DNA from: JACCZX01 sp963786295
GTDB lineage: Bacteria; Pseudomonadota; Gammaproteobacteria; Burkholderiales; Burkholderiaceae_F
Assembly (NCBI GenBank): GCA_963786295.1
Contig: CAWAYV010000006.1
Span: 186,001 to 250,000, forward strand
Direction of reading: 5' to 3'
Length of the DNA stretch: 64,000 bases
A program made the position numbers and the translations under genes. The notes beneath the pieces are model-generated. The model was not told the DNA's origin. It did no database searches and worked only from the letters and a program-made list of their open reading frames with translations. Below are positions 16,225-26,706 of this stretch, piece by piece; position 1 is the first letter of the stretch; every line of letters begins with the position of its first letter.

Positions 16225-19194
16225 TTACAGCCGTCCGCGGATACCGATGTACCACCGGCGGCCGATCGGATCGTGGCTCGTGGCCATGTCGACCCCGGTA
16301 ATCCCACCCGGCAGGCTGGAGAGGAGCTTGGACTGCTCCGTACCGAACAAGTTGTCGATCCCGGCGTACACGCTCCAGTTCTTGTGCACCTGGTACGTGC
16401 CCTGGATGTCGGTGTAGATCTCGGAATCGATCTTCTTCGCGCCGCGCGGCAGGTCGAAACCCGCCAGGAACTGGTCGTCCAGCGCCATTTCGCCGATAAA
16501 CGTGTTACGCAGCGTCACGCCCCAAGGACCCCACGTGTAGCCGAGCGACAACGTCCATTTGTTCTCCGGCTGGTCGCCGGGGCTCTCATTGGCGACGGCG
16601 GCGACTTCGCCAACAAAATAGTCTCTTTCTGCGCCCGGCAACGGGATGACGTAGCCCTCCAGGTAGTGCGTCCAGGAGAAGCGCGCATCCAACCGACCCG
16701 GGCCCACGCGATCAGAGTAAGCCGCGGTGAAGTCGATGCCCCTGGCCCGCAGGCCGCCGCTGTTCGAGACTGATGTGTCGATGAATTCCAGCGATCCCGC
16801 ACTGTTGGAGCCTTCGACCGTCGGTCGACGCTGGATGAACGAGCAGAACGACGCGTCACCCGTGTAGCACTGGTCGAGGATGAACTGGCGCGGCGTTGAC
16901 ACGATCGCGTCGTCGATCTTGATGTCGAAGTAGTCGATCGTGAACGCCGTGTTGCGCAGCCAGTCGATGTTGCGTGGTGTGAACACGAGGCCCAGCGTCC
17001 ACGACTTGCCTTCCTCCTCCTTTAGATTCGGGTTGCCGCGGTCGAACCCACTGATGCCCTGGACATCGGCCTGATTCAGCGTGAACGCGCCGTTCGCTGC
17101 AACGTTCGAAGCAACGCCCGGAGCGGCAAGGCAGCGCGTGCCGAGCGTACCTCCGGTGCCGGCCGTGACGCCATCGCACGGATCGCTCAGGCCGGTCGGA
17201 AAGTCCTGTGACGGCGCCAAGAACAGCTCGGCGATGTTCGGTGCCCGCGTGGCCAGCGAGTTTGTCGCGCGGAACCTGAGATCGTTGTTCAGCGCCCATT
17301 CCAGACCGAGCGAGTAGCTGAACGTGCTACCCACCGTCGAATAATCGCCGAATCGAACTGCCGCAGTCGCTGCCAGCATTTTCGCCCACTCTTTGTCCTT
17401 CACGATGGGGAAACGACCTTCGAGGAAGAAATCCCACACGTCGAAGCCGCCGCTGGTTTCCGGAATGGCGTTGTTAGCGTTCAGTCCGGCCTGGGTCAAG
17501 GCGTCGTGCGTGGAGCGCGAGAATTCCTTGCGGTACTCGATGCCCGCCGCGATGCCGAGCGGGCCGGCGGGCAGCTGTGCAGCCTCGCCGGTAACCGTCA
17601 CGCCGACCACGTTCTGCCGCGTTTCACTGGTAAACGTGGTCGGCGCCGCGATGTATTGCGCCGCCTCCGGGCTGATCGAGTTGAAGCCAAAGACGTTGAT
17701 CGGAACGCAGCCCTCGGCAACCGCATTCGGGTCCAGGCACGTTACGCCGCCGGCTCCGTCCGGAATCGCTGCCAGTGCGTTGCGGAAGTTCAGCACGTTG
17801 GTCTGGCCCCCACCCACCTGCGACTCGGTCGTCACGCCATAGCTCCAGAACGCGTCGTAGTTCCAGGGTCCGGTGATGGCGCCCTTCACGCCGGTCATCA
17901 TACGGAACGTGTCGCGCTCGGCTTCCTGGCCGCGGTTGCCGACTTCGGAAAGCCGCTTTGTGAAGTTGTAGTCCACTGCGCCGTCGCCATCCCGGTCGGT
18001 GAGCAGCGCGAGGATATCCGGCCGGATCATCGGGTTGTTCACCAGCGCGCCGTTGACCATGAACTGCGCCGGAATGATGCCGCCGGTACCCGGGAAGAGC
18101 TGCGCGGAATCGAGCGGGAACGGCTCGAGCTCGGAGACCGTTTTCGTCCGGGCGTAGTTGGTCTCGAAGTACGCCGAATGGCCTGTGCGCCACTCGTATT
18201 CGCCGACGGCGGCAAAGAGGTTCCGGTCCGTCGGCACCGCGATGGTGCGAAGCTTGTTCCGATCGAAACCCGTCGCGCCAACGCCATCCGGAAAACCGTC
18301 GCCATCAACATCGGCGCCGTTCGTCGAGAACGGGATCAAGTTGCCCGCCGCGTCGAATGTTCGGTTGCCGCCCCCAAAGAACACGCGACCCTGCGGCGCA
18401 AAGCTCGAGAAGAACGGCCGCTGAATGTTGAAGATGTCATTCGGGTCACCGGTGACACCAACGGCCCTGTCGATTTGGTCCGTGTTGACCCAGTCGCGGT
18501 CACGCGAGTACACGGCTCCCTGTTTGCTGGCGCCGAGGTGACCCATCACGAAGCCACGCTGCCCAGTCGTACCGAACGTCAACGACGCTGAACGCTGGTC
18601 GTCGTCACCCTCGAAGCTCTTGCCGTATTGGGCATCGACGGCGAGTCCGCTGAAGTCCCGCTTAAGGATGATGTTGACCACGCCGGCGACGGCATCCGAG
18701 CCGTAGAGCGCCGACTGGCCGCCGGTCAGGATATCGATTCGATCGATGAACTGCGTCGGAATCGTATTCAGGTCCACCGCAAATGCCGTGGGGACTCCGG
18801 ATACGTACCGCCTGCCATTGACCAGCACAAGCGTTCGATCGTCACCGAGATTGCGCAGGTTGACGGTAGAGACCCCCGCGCCGCTGGTCTGGAAGTTCGA
18901 ATTGCTACGCGTCAGGGTCGGAGTGCCGATCGTAGGGTTCTGTTAGAGGACGTTCTGAATGTTGATTGCGCCGGTTTCCTCGATCGCCTTGGTAGTGATC
19001 TGCTGCATCGGCGACGCCGACTCGGCACCCTCCGAGACGATGCGCGTACCCGTAACAACCGCGCGTTCCAGCGTCTGACCCGTCTGGGCGGGCTGAGCGG
19101 GTGCTTGAGCGCTAGCCGCGGTCATTAATGAAAACGCGATCGAGCCGCTGAACGCCAACGCGATCCCGCGCGCCATTGGTTTGAGTTCAAACAT
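16225..19194 (-). CDS. TonB-dependent outer-membrane receptor, with an in-frame stop codon
   Basis: Outer-membrane 22-strand barrel with plug, importing an unknown ligand using TonB. Start ATG 19194 gives a signal peptide (GIALAFSGSIAFSLMTAASA), the TonB-box region ERAVVTGTRI, and the plug start INIQNVL. A TAA at 18943-18945 interrupts. The same frame then resumes QNPTIGTPTLTRSNSNF, NLGDDRTLVLVNGRR and SALYGSDAVAGVVNIILKRD, and runs 867 more residues from GTG 18828 to the final strand RRWYIGIRGRL. Normal receptors have Leu at the TAA (NVLLQNP), so one base change (TTA to TAA) would explain it. If real, no functional receptor is made. A terminator follows. The ligand could be a siderophore, cobalamin or a glycan; nothing here decides. 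Confidence 0.85.
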
Positions 19195-19340
19195 TAAGGT
19201 TTCCCCCCGGAAAATTGATGCATTCGGACAGTCTCGAAGAACGTGCTGACGACATCGAGAGGAAGCCGTCGCTATTCAATTTCGAGAGCACGCGCATTGT
19301 GGGGTTGCCTGTCGTCGCTTGGCAACAAACCTTCAAGGCG

Positions 19341-19372
19341 ATATATAACGTGTTGCTTTTCGTGTTGCTTTT
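19341..19372 (-). promoter_or_regulatory. Possible promoter and direct repeat upstream of the receptor gene
   Basis: A perfect tandem 12-base direct repeat (19349-19360 and 19361-19372) lies right beside an AT-rich TATATA stretch at 19341-19347, reading toward the receptor start 150 bases downstream. The pattern fits an activator or repressor site against a -10 element, but no standard -35 is evident. The remainder of the 382-bp gap 19195-19576 has only the duplicated fragment listed separately. Confidence 0.35.
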
Positions 19373-19458
19373 CACTGACACCGGTTCGCAACAGGCGATG
19401 ACGCTGGTCAGCACCCGCGCGATCCTTCGACGCTTGTGCAGTGCAAAGTGCGGTGCGC

Positions 19459-19499
19459 TGCGCGCGCTGTCGCGTAGCAGTTGCAGCAACGCCTTACCG
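19459..19499. repeat. 41-base fragment duplicated from the neighbouring ABC ATPase gene
   Basis: Bases 19459-19499 match 20176-20216 at 39 of 41 positions. The second copy encodes GKALLQLLRDSAR just after the second Walker A of the ATPase; read on the minus strand the first copy encodes the same 13 residues in an otherwise noncoding gap. It may be a scar of a past tandem duplication or gene conversion. Confidence 0.8.
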
Positions 19500-19576
19500 T
19501 GTTGTATCGAACACACAGCAGCGCAAAGCGACGTGCTGCTGCAGTGCGGAAACAAGGCCGTAGCGTCGGGCTAACC

Positions 19577-21524
19577 CTAGGCGGCGCGACGTACTCGCGG
19601 TACTGCAGACAAAAGCGCTCGTGTGTAGGCGTGCCGCGGCCGCCTCAAGACTTCATCAGCGGTACCTGCCTCGACGATCTTGCCGTCTTTCATCACCGCG
19701 ATCTGATGCGCCAGGTATTCGACCACGCCGAAGTTGTGCGTGATAAACAGGTAAGCGACGCCGAGTTCGTTCTGCAGCTGTCGCAGCAGATTCAATATCT
19801 GCGCCTGCACCGATACGTCGAGCGCTGAGGTCGGCTCGTCGCAGACAATCAGCCGCGGATCGACCGCCAACGCGCGCGCGATCGCAAGACGTTGCCGCTG
19901 GCCGCCGGAAAACTCGTGCGGGTAACGATCGACCGCATCGGCGCGCAAGCCGACCTTTTCCAGCAGCGCCGCGACTTCAGCGCGTCGTTGCGCGGCATCG
20001 ACCGTCGGTCGCAGCGCGACGATGCCTTCCTCCAGGATTTCCGAGACGCGCATGCGCGGATTCAACGATGAAAACGGGTCCTGAAAGATGATCTGCATCT
20101 TGCGCCGTGCCTGATGCAGCTCGTCGCCGTCGAGGCGATCGAGCGGCTCGCCGTCAAGCCTGGCCTCGCCTTCGATGCGCGCGCTGTCGCGCAGCAGTTG
20201 CAGCAACGCCTTGCCGGTCGTCGTCTTGCCGCAGCCCGATTCGCCGACCAACGCGAGCGTGCGGCCGGCGGCGAGATCGAACGAGATGCCGTCGACCGCC
20301 TTGACGTAGCCGATCGTGCGCTTCAAGCAGTCCCTGGCGAATCGGGAAGTACACGCGGTAGTCGCGGACAGTCAGCAGCGGTGTAACCGATGCTGTAGCC
20401 GGCGCGGGCGTGTAAGTCGACTCGGCGCTATCGATGCGACTGGGCAGTGCTGCTGCCAAGGCGGGCATCGCGCCGGCTTCCCCCTCTCTATATAGAACAC
20501 ACCGAACCTGATGCTCGGCTACCGGTTCGAACAGCGGCGGCGGCGCTGCGACGCACTCGGCATGCGCCCATGGGCAGCGATCGGCAAAGCGACAGCCGGT
20601 AAACAGCTGATTGAGCGCCGGCACCTTGCCCGGAATGGCTGCTAGCCGTTCAGCGCGCTTTTCGGTGTTCGGCAACGCCGCGAGCAACAGTTGCGCGTAC
20701 GGATGCAGCGGCCGCGCGAAAAACTCCTGCGTCTCTGCGACTTCGACGATCTGGCCGGCGTACATCAGTGCGATCCGATGTGCCACCTCGCTGACGATGC
20801 CGAGATCGTGCGTGATCAGCAGCATCGCCATGCCTTGCGCCTTCTGCAGCTCGACCAGCAGCTCGAGAATCTGCTTCTGGATCGTGACGTCGAGCGCGGT
20901 GGTCGGTTCGTCGGCGATCAGCACGTCGGGCTCCGCCGCCAGTGCGATCGCGATCATCACGCGCTGCTTTTGGCCGCCCGAGAGCTCGAACGGATAACTG
21001 TCGATGCGCCGCTCGGCTTCCGGCAGGCCGACGCGCTGCAGCCATTGCAGTGCCTTGGCACGCGCTGCGTCGCCTTTGAGCGCGGTGTGGCGCTCGATGA
21101 CTTCGACGATCTGCGCGCCGACGCGCAACACCGGATTCAAACTCGTGGCCGGCTCCTGAAAGATGATGCTGATGCGGCGTCCACGCACGTCGCGCATGCG
21201 CGCTTCGGGTAACGCAGTGACATCCATGCCGGCCAGGTTGACCCTGCCGGCGTCGACTCTACCGTTGTCGGGCAGCAACCGCAGAATCGAAAGCGCAGTC
21301 ATCGATTTGCCGCAACCCGACTCACCGACCAGCGCGAAAGTTTCGCCACGCTCGATCGTCAGCGACAACGCATCGACCGCACGCACCAGGCCGGCATCGG
21401 TGTCGAGTACGGTGCCAAGACCCTCGACGGCAAGCGCCGCGTTCCCAGGTTGCCCCCTCGCGCTGCGCGCGGTCCCCCCAAGGGGGACGCTGCGTTCCTT
21501 GGGGCGGCCCGGCGAAACGCTCAC
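19577..21524 (-). CDS. Tandem ATP-binding subunit of a peptide-type ABC importer (one frame break)
   Basis: Both nucleotide-binding domains of an oligopeptide-class importer on one chain (648 residues after correction), as in YejF. The first domain has Walker A GESGCGKS, signature LSGGQKQRV, Walker B VLIADEPTTALD, and the oligopeptide C-terminal motif GCRFADRCPWAHAEC. The second has GESGCGKTTTGKAL, FSGGQRQRLAIARAL and LIVCDEPTSALD. The frame changes near 20327; removing one base gives FPIRQGLLKRTIGYVKAVDG. GTG 21524 overlaps the permease stop. Residues 2-28 come from a repeat shared with the ATPase gene at 50944. Operon order: binding protein, two permeases, ATPase. Confidence 0.88.
21443..21520. 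repeat. GC-rich palindromic repeat, copy 1 (inside the ATPase gene)
   Basis: A GC-rich repeat with a central palindrome (CCCCCC, AA, GGGGG) and the stretch CTCGCGCTGCGCGCGGTCCC. The reverse complement of 50951-51020 aligns to it over about 60 bases with roughly 80 percent identity by eye. Here it lies wholly inside the ATPase frame, directly after its GTG start, and encodes RSVPLGGTARSAR. Confidence 0.75.
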
Positions 21525-22985
21525 GCCGCTTCCTTCAACAGCCGTCGCGGCCGAAACACGCGTGCGCGCGGATCGAAAGCTTCACGCACTGCGTCCGCGA
21601 AGAGATTCGCGGCCAGCACCAGCGCGAGCATGAACGTGAACGCGGTCGCCAGATTCCACCAGACAACCGGATCACGCGACATCTCGCTGCGCGCGAGATT
21701 AATCATCGAGCCGAATGACGACGAGTTCGGATCGACTCCCACTCCCACGTATGAAAGTACGGCTTCGTACAGCACGAGTGCCGAGAAGTCCAAGCACCGC
21801 AACGATCAGCACCAGGTGCATCACATTCGGCAACACATGCCGCGCCATCACGCGCCACTTGCTGACGCCGAACGCGTGCGCTGCCTGCACGTAGTCGAGC
21901 TCGGCAATTTTCAGCGTTTCGGCGCGCAGCAGCCGGCACAACGTCGCCCAGCCGGTCACGCCGAGAATCAGGCACAGCAGGAACAATCGAAACTCGGCGC
22001 GCTCGACGCCGGTTTCGAAAACGTCGGCGTGCTGATCGATGTAGACATTGATCAGCAATACGAACGCCGCCACCAGCAGGATCGGCGGAATCGACGACAG
22101 CACGGTGTAGAAGTACTGAATGCCGTCGTCGACCCAGCCCTTGAAGTAGCCGGCAAGGATGCCGAGCACGATCGCCAGTGGCAACGTGGCAATCGTCGCC
22201 AGCGAGCCGATCACGACCGCGGTGCGAATGCTTTTCAGTGCCTGGTACAGCACATCGTTGCCGGTGCGATCGGTGCCGAACGGGTGGTAGTACGGCCACA
22301 GTGCCGCCAGCCAGCCGATGATCATTGCCACCACGATCACCGTGATCAGCATCGGCCGCCATGGAACTTCGGTGTTGCCGCGGGCGATCTGCGATAGGGA
22401 ATTGCGCAGGCCTCCGTGCCTCCGGCCGAGTAACGAGACCGCTGCCACCGCAATCGCAATGCCGACGAGCATGCCGATCAACGCGCCCTGAAACGAGCGT
22501 GCTGCAATGTCGGCTTTCCACTCGCGTTCCGGCTCCTTCAAATGCGAGCCGCCGAACGCTAGCCGCGGATTGCCGCGCACTTCCTTGCCATCGACGACCT
22601 GCGTTTCCTTCTGGAACGACCAATACGCCAGCGGCGTCGAATACGTTTTCTCGCGTGACTCGATCGCGTGCGACATCAATGCATCGAAGATCGAAAGCGT
22701 GCGGGTGCCATACGCAACCTGCGCATCGGCCGCGGCCCCCTCGACTGCAGACAGGCGAGGGCGAAAGTGCACCGAATCGAGCAGGGCGATGGTGATGAAC
22801 ACGCCGAGCACTACGGCGGCGCACATCGCCGGTGCGTCGCGCAGCACGTGCGACCAGTTGGCGCGTGCGCGCGCATTGCGTCGCATGCGCCAGATGTAGA
22901 CGACGACGCCCGCGACGACGAGCCACAGCACGAAGTCGGTCCACAGAAAAACGAACTTAGGCAAGCCGCACTCTCGGATCGACAA
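21521..22985 (-). CDS. ABC importer permease, DppC/YejE class, with an enlarged N-terminus (one frame break)
   Basis: Inner-membrane permease of 487 residues after correction. Two N-terminal helices (FVLWLVVAGVVVYIW and AMCAAVVLGVFITIALL) precede a loop of about 100 residues. The standard binding-protein-dependent permease core follows: FGTDRTGNDVLYQALKSIRT, LPLAIVLGILAGYFKG, and the EAA-loop region AAHAFGVSKWRVMARHVLPN. It ends SYVGVGVDPNSSSFGSMI and TAFTFMLALVLAANLFADAV. Typical YejE or DppC is 300-350 residues, so the N-terminal half is extra. The frame changes near 21787; dropping one base gives IVAVLDFSALVLYEAV. It overlaps the preceding permease by 29 bases and the ATPase start by four. 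Confidence 0.85.
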
Positions 22986-23935
22986 ACGTGTACGCGATAT
23001 CGGTTGCCAGGTACGCGAGGATGTACAGCAGCGACCCCAGGAAAACCATCACGTGCACGATCGCAAAATCCTGCCCGCCGATCGCTTCGATCACATAGGT
23101 GCCGAGGCCGGGAATTCCAAAGAATGACTCGAAGACGATCGAACCGAGAAACGCATACGGCAACAGCGCGCTGACGTGCGTCAGCACCGGCAGCCAGGTA
23201 TTGCGCAGAACATGACGGAACAGCACGACCGCTTCGGACAATCCCTTCGAGCGTGCGGTTCGCACATAGTCCTTGTTCGCTTCCTCGAGCAGCATCGCGC
23301 GAAAAAGTCGCGCCTCGGAGCCGAGCTGAAAGATGATGCCGACGATGATCGGTAGCGCAAGAAACTTCAGCAAGCTAAGGCCGGGCACAAAACCCGACAG
23401 CGGCACCAGCTTCAGCATCTTGCCGAAGAACCACTGCGCCATGATGATGTAGAACAGACTCGAGATCGACATCATCACGACGCACAGTACGGTGCCCCAG
23501 AAGTCGAGATAACTCGCGCGAAAAAACACGAGCAGCAGCGAAAACGTAATGCCGACTATGCACTGTCAGCAACAGCATCGGTCCGGCAAGCGTCAGGCTT
23601 ACCAGCAGGCGCGTGCCGATCTCATGCTGGATTTCGCGTCCGCTATCGCTGGTGCCGAAGTCGAGCGTGAACAGCCGCAGCGAACGATCGTAGAAAATCG
23701 TCTTTGTGATCTTCTCGACCCCTTCGGCGTCGCGGTTGAACCACAACGGCTTGTCGTAGCCGCGCTCCGCTTTCCACTTTTCGATCGCATCCGTCGATAC
23801 GCGTTTGCCTCCGATGTTGAGCCGTGCGATGTTGTCCGGCGAGTTCACGGCAAAAAAAAGCGTGAACGTCAGTAGGTTCACGCCGATCAGGATCAGCACC
23901 GCATACAGCGCGCGGCGCACGATGTAGTTCGCCAC
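22957..23935 (-). CDS. ABC importer permease, DppB/YejB class (one frame break)
   Basis: Inner-membrane permease of 325 residues after correction. It opens with MANYIVRRALYAVLILIGVN, the usual first helix of DppB-type permeases. A periplasmic loop includes DFGTSDSGREIQHEIGTRL. The core has FYIIMAQWFFGKML, the EAA-loop segment ANKDYVRTARSKGLSEAVVL and HVLRNTWLPVLTHVSALLPY, then FFGIPGLGTYVIEAIGGQDF. The frame changes near 23555; one extra base accounts for it. GTG 23935 shares its G with the TAG stop of the binding-protein gene, so translation is coupled. Confidence 0.87.
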
Positions 23936-26167
23936 TACTCAGCTCCGCTGGCCGCCAGACCGCGCGCCGCGTTCTCACGCTCGCGTCGCTTCCATGTCCG
24001 GAATGCCGGGATGACCGCCGCTATCAGTGCCAGCGCGATCAGCACGACTGGCCACCAGATCGGGTTGTTCCATTCGGCGATCTTGGCTGCACGCAGGGCC
24101 GGGATCGACCTTCATGTACATCAGTCGGTCCATTACCAGCGGCGCGGGCTTCACGTTGCCGAGCCATTGATGATGCACCGAGCCCGCGTACGGGTTGTAG
24201 CCGAAGGCCCATGGTGCGTCTTCCTGCGTGATCGCCGACCATTTGGTCCATCACCTGCTGCTTGCGCGGCCCGTCGTCGAGATACTTCATTTCCTCAAAC
24301 AGCTTGTCGAACTCCGGGCTCTGATAGTTCGCGGTGTTGTTGCCGTTGCCTTGTGTCAGGGCTTGAGAATTCGGTCCGTACAAAAGAAACAGGAAGTTCT
24401 CGGCGTCGGGATAATCGGCCTGCCAGCCCCACCAGAAAATCTGCAGGCTGCCCTTGTCGGCCTTGTCCTGAAAGCGGTTGTAATCGGTCGCACGCAACTC
24501 AAGCTGCACGCCGATTTTCGCGAACTGCTTGACCATCCATTCGACTTCGGCCTTTAACTCGGGCGTCAGCGCGCGCTGATAGTCGTAGTTCAGCACCAGC
24601 GGCTGGCCGGTTTTGGCATCGCGCCCGTCCGGGTAGCCCGCCTCGGCCAGCAGCTTCTTCGCCGCTTCGATCGACTTGCGCTTCGGCTTTCCGTCGACGA
24701 CGTCGTACACCGTCGGGTTGATTCCATTCCGGCGAAAGCCGAATACCCCGGGCGGCACCGCACTCATCGCCGGCTCGCCGGCCGCCTTGCTTTCAAAAAC
24801 GCGGACAAACTCTTCCCAATCGATCGCGATCGACAGCGCCTGGCGCAGCTTGCGGTTGCGAATCTGCTCGTCGGGAGTCTTGCCCTTGCCGACGACCGGG
24901 TCCCACCAATTGAATCCGAGGTACCAGTTGGAGCTTTCAAGCGTGCGCGGCATCTGGATGCCGCGCTCTTTGAACAGCCGCGCGACCTCTTCCGAGTTCT
25001 TGACGTCGTAATCGATACTCAAGCAGCCAGTCGTGGCGCGATACCTCGGGGTTGTCGTAGTAGCCCTGCATGAACTTCGTCTTGTGCGGAATCCTTTCCT
25101 TCTCGATCGTGAAGACGACGCGATCAATGAACGGCATCGACTTGCCGCAATCCGCAAGCAGCCCGGCAGCCTGGTCAGCGCTCTCGCCCTCGCATGGGTA
25201 CGGCTCACCACGAAAGTTTGGATTGCGCGTCAGTACGTGGCGGCGATTTACCTGTGATTCGGTCAACATGTACGGGCCAGTGCCGACCGGCCAGTCATTC
25301 ATTGTCAGGTTGTTCGCGGCCATTCCCGGCTGCGAATAAAACTTGTCGGCTTCCCACGGCACGGGTGCGAAGAAACCGAGTGTCATCCAGTATTTGAACT
25401 GCGGGTACTTGCCGATCAGCCGGATGCGCAGCGTGTGATCGTCGAGCGCCTCGGCGCCGGCGAATGAATGGTCGCGAAAGTCCAGAAACGGCAGGCTGCG
25501 GTCGGTCAGCGGCCGGCCGTTGCGCAGCTTCTGATCAACCTGGCTGATCTGCTCGCCGTACTCCTTCAGCCCCATGATTTTCTCCGCCAGCGGTGAAAAT
25601 GACGGCGACTTGATGCGCGTAGTCGCGAGCCGGCGGATCGCGTAGACGTAGTCGTGCGCGGTCAGTTCGCGCGTTCCCTGATGCTCGAACTCAAACGGAG
25701 TGCGTTTGTTGCCTATCTCGGCTTCGGTCAGCGCGTGATTGACGTACTTGCCGCTCGCATCTTTCGCGAAGGCCGGATGCGGCGCGAACTTGATCCCCTT
25801 TTTTATCTTGATGTCGTACACCGACTCGGCGATCTCGGGGCCAGGGGCATCGGCGGGAAGCTCGCGGCCGTCCTTGTCGAAGTAGCGCGGAAGCACGACC
25901 GCCTCTGCCGACCGGGGCATCACTTCGTACGGCCGCTTCAGATAGTGGAAGCGATACGGCGGCTCGAAGATCGAATAGAGGTACGGGGTCTCGTCGACCG
26001 AGTACGAAGCCGTCGGGTCGAAGATACTTTGGAGAGCGCTCCTGAAAACCGTTGAAAAGCGTGTTGGTCTTCTCGGCGCCTAGTGCGTGCGGGCTGTTGG
26101 TAATGCGATCGCAACCGGTGGCAGTGAGCGCCACCATCAAAATCCAGACGGGCAACCGCATTCTCAA
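23935..26167 (-). CDS. Peptide-type ABC solute-binding lipoprotein with C-terminal membrane helix (four frame breaks)
   Basis: Family-5 extracellular binding protein, 742 residues after correction against about 550-600 for usual members. Signal and lipobox-like ALTATGC (Cys19) start it. Binding-protein segments include KYFDPTASYSVDETPYLYSI, LTAHDYVYAIRRLATTRIKS, NDWPVGTGPYMLTESQVN, RNRKLRQALSIAIDWEEFV and LQIFWWGWQADYPDAENF. The C-terminus carries a helix (NPIWWPVVLIALALIAAVIP) and a basic tail (TWKRRERENAARG), so the protein is probably anchored beside its permeases. Frames change near 26023, 25021, 24231 and 24109, always by one extra base. It is the first gene of the importer operon; the substrate is not evident. 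Confidence 0.83.
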
Positions 26168-26286
26168 TCCCCTTTAAACCGCGCGCGATTGTAATCGCGG
26201 TAACCCGAAAGAGCCTCGCGCTGGCTCGCTGAGCGAGCGCTTGCGCGCTCTATACTGCGCCGCACGCGCAATGCATTCGATTTCTC

Positions 26287-26706
26287 GTGCCGAAACCCTT
26301 TACTTGGACGATCCGCGTTTACTACGAAGACACGGACACCTGCGGCATCGTCTACTACGCCAACTATCTCAAGTTCTTCGAGCGGGCGCGCACCGAATGG
26401 TTGCGCTCGGTGGGCTTCGAGCAGCAGAAAATGGCTGATGAGCTGGGCTTGCGGTTTGTGATCGCGCGCGTCGAGTGCGATTTCAAGCAGCCGGCAAGGC
26501 TCGACGATGTGATCGAGCTCGACGTGCGCGTGGCGCGCGTCGGGAGCGCGTCGATGGTGTTCGAGCAAACGGCGAGGCGCGGAGCTGTATTGCTGGCCTC
26601 GGCGCGCGTTCGGGTCGGCTGCATCGAGTCAAACACGCTCACCCCCGCGCCGCTGCCGCCGCTACTGCTCGCCGCGGTCGAGCAACTACCTCAACTCCAA
26701 GCATGA
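26287..26706 (+). CDS. ybgC: Tol-Pal-associated acyl-CoA thioesterase YbgC
   Basis: Hot-dog-fold thioesterase, 139 residues, first gene of the Tol-Pal operon. The 4-hydroxybenzoyl-CoA-thioesterase-type motif VYYEDTDTCGIVYYANYLKF includes the catalytic aspartate (Asp17). ARTEWLRSVGFEQQKM and the DDVIELDVRVARVGS strands complete the fold. The start is GTG 26287. The stop overlaps the tolQ ATG. In E. coli YbgC acts on acyl thioesters and binds acyl carrier protein; its link to Tol remains genetic. Confidence 0.93.
   Translation: MPKPFTWTIRVYYEDTDTCGIVYYANYLKFFERARTEWLRSVGFEQQKMADELGLRFVIARVECDFKQPARLDDVIELDVRVARVGSASMVFEQTARRGAVLLASARVRVGCIESNTLTPAPLPPLLLAAVEQLPQLQA

Noticed and set aside
17506..18591. 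361-residue plus-strand open frame inside the receptor gene
   Set aside because: It is antisense to a well-conserved barrel, is Arg-rich, and has no recognisable motif.
19195..19576. Small minus-strand gene (122 codons) in the gap before the receptor
   Set aside because: Its only recognisable part is the copied ATPase fragment; the rest lacks a ribosome site and family features.
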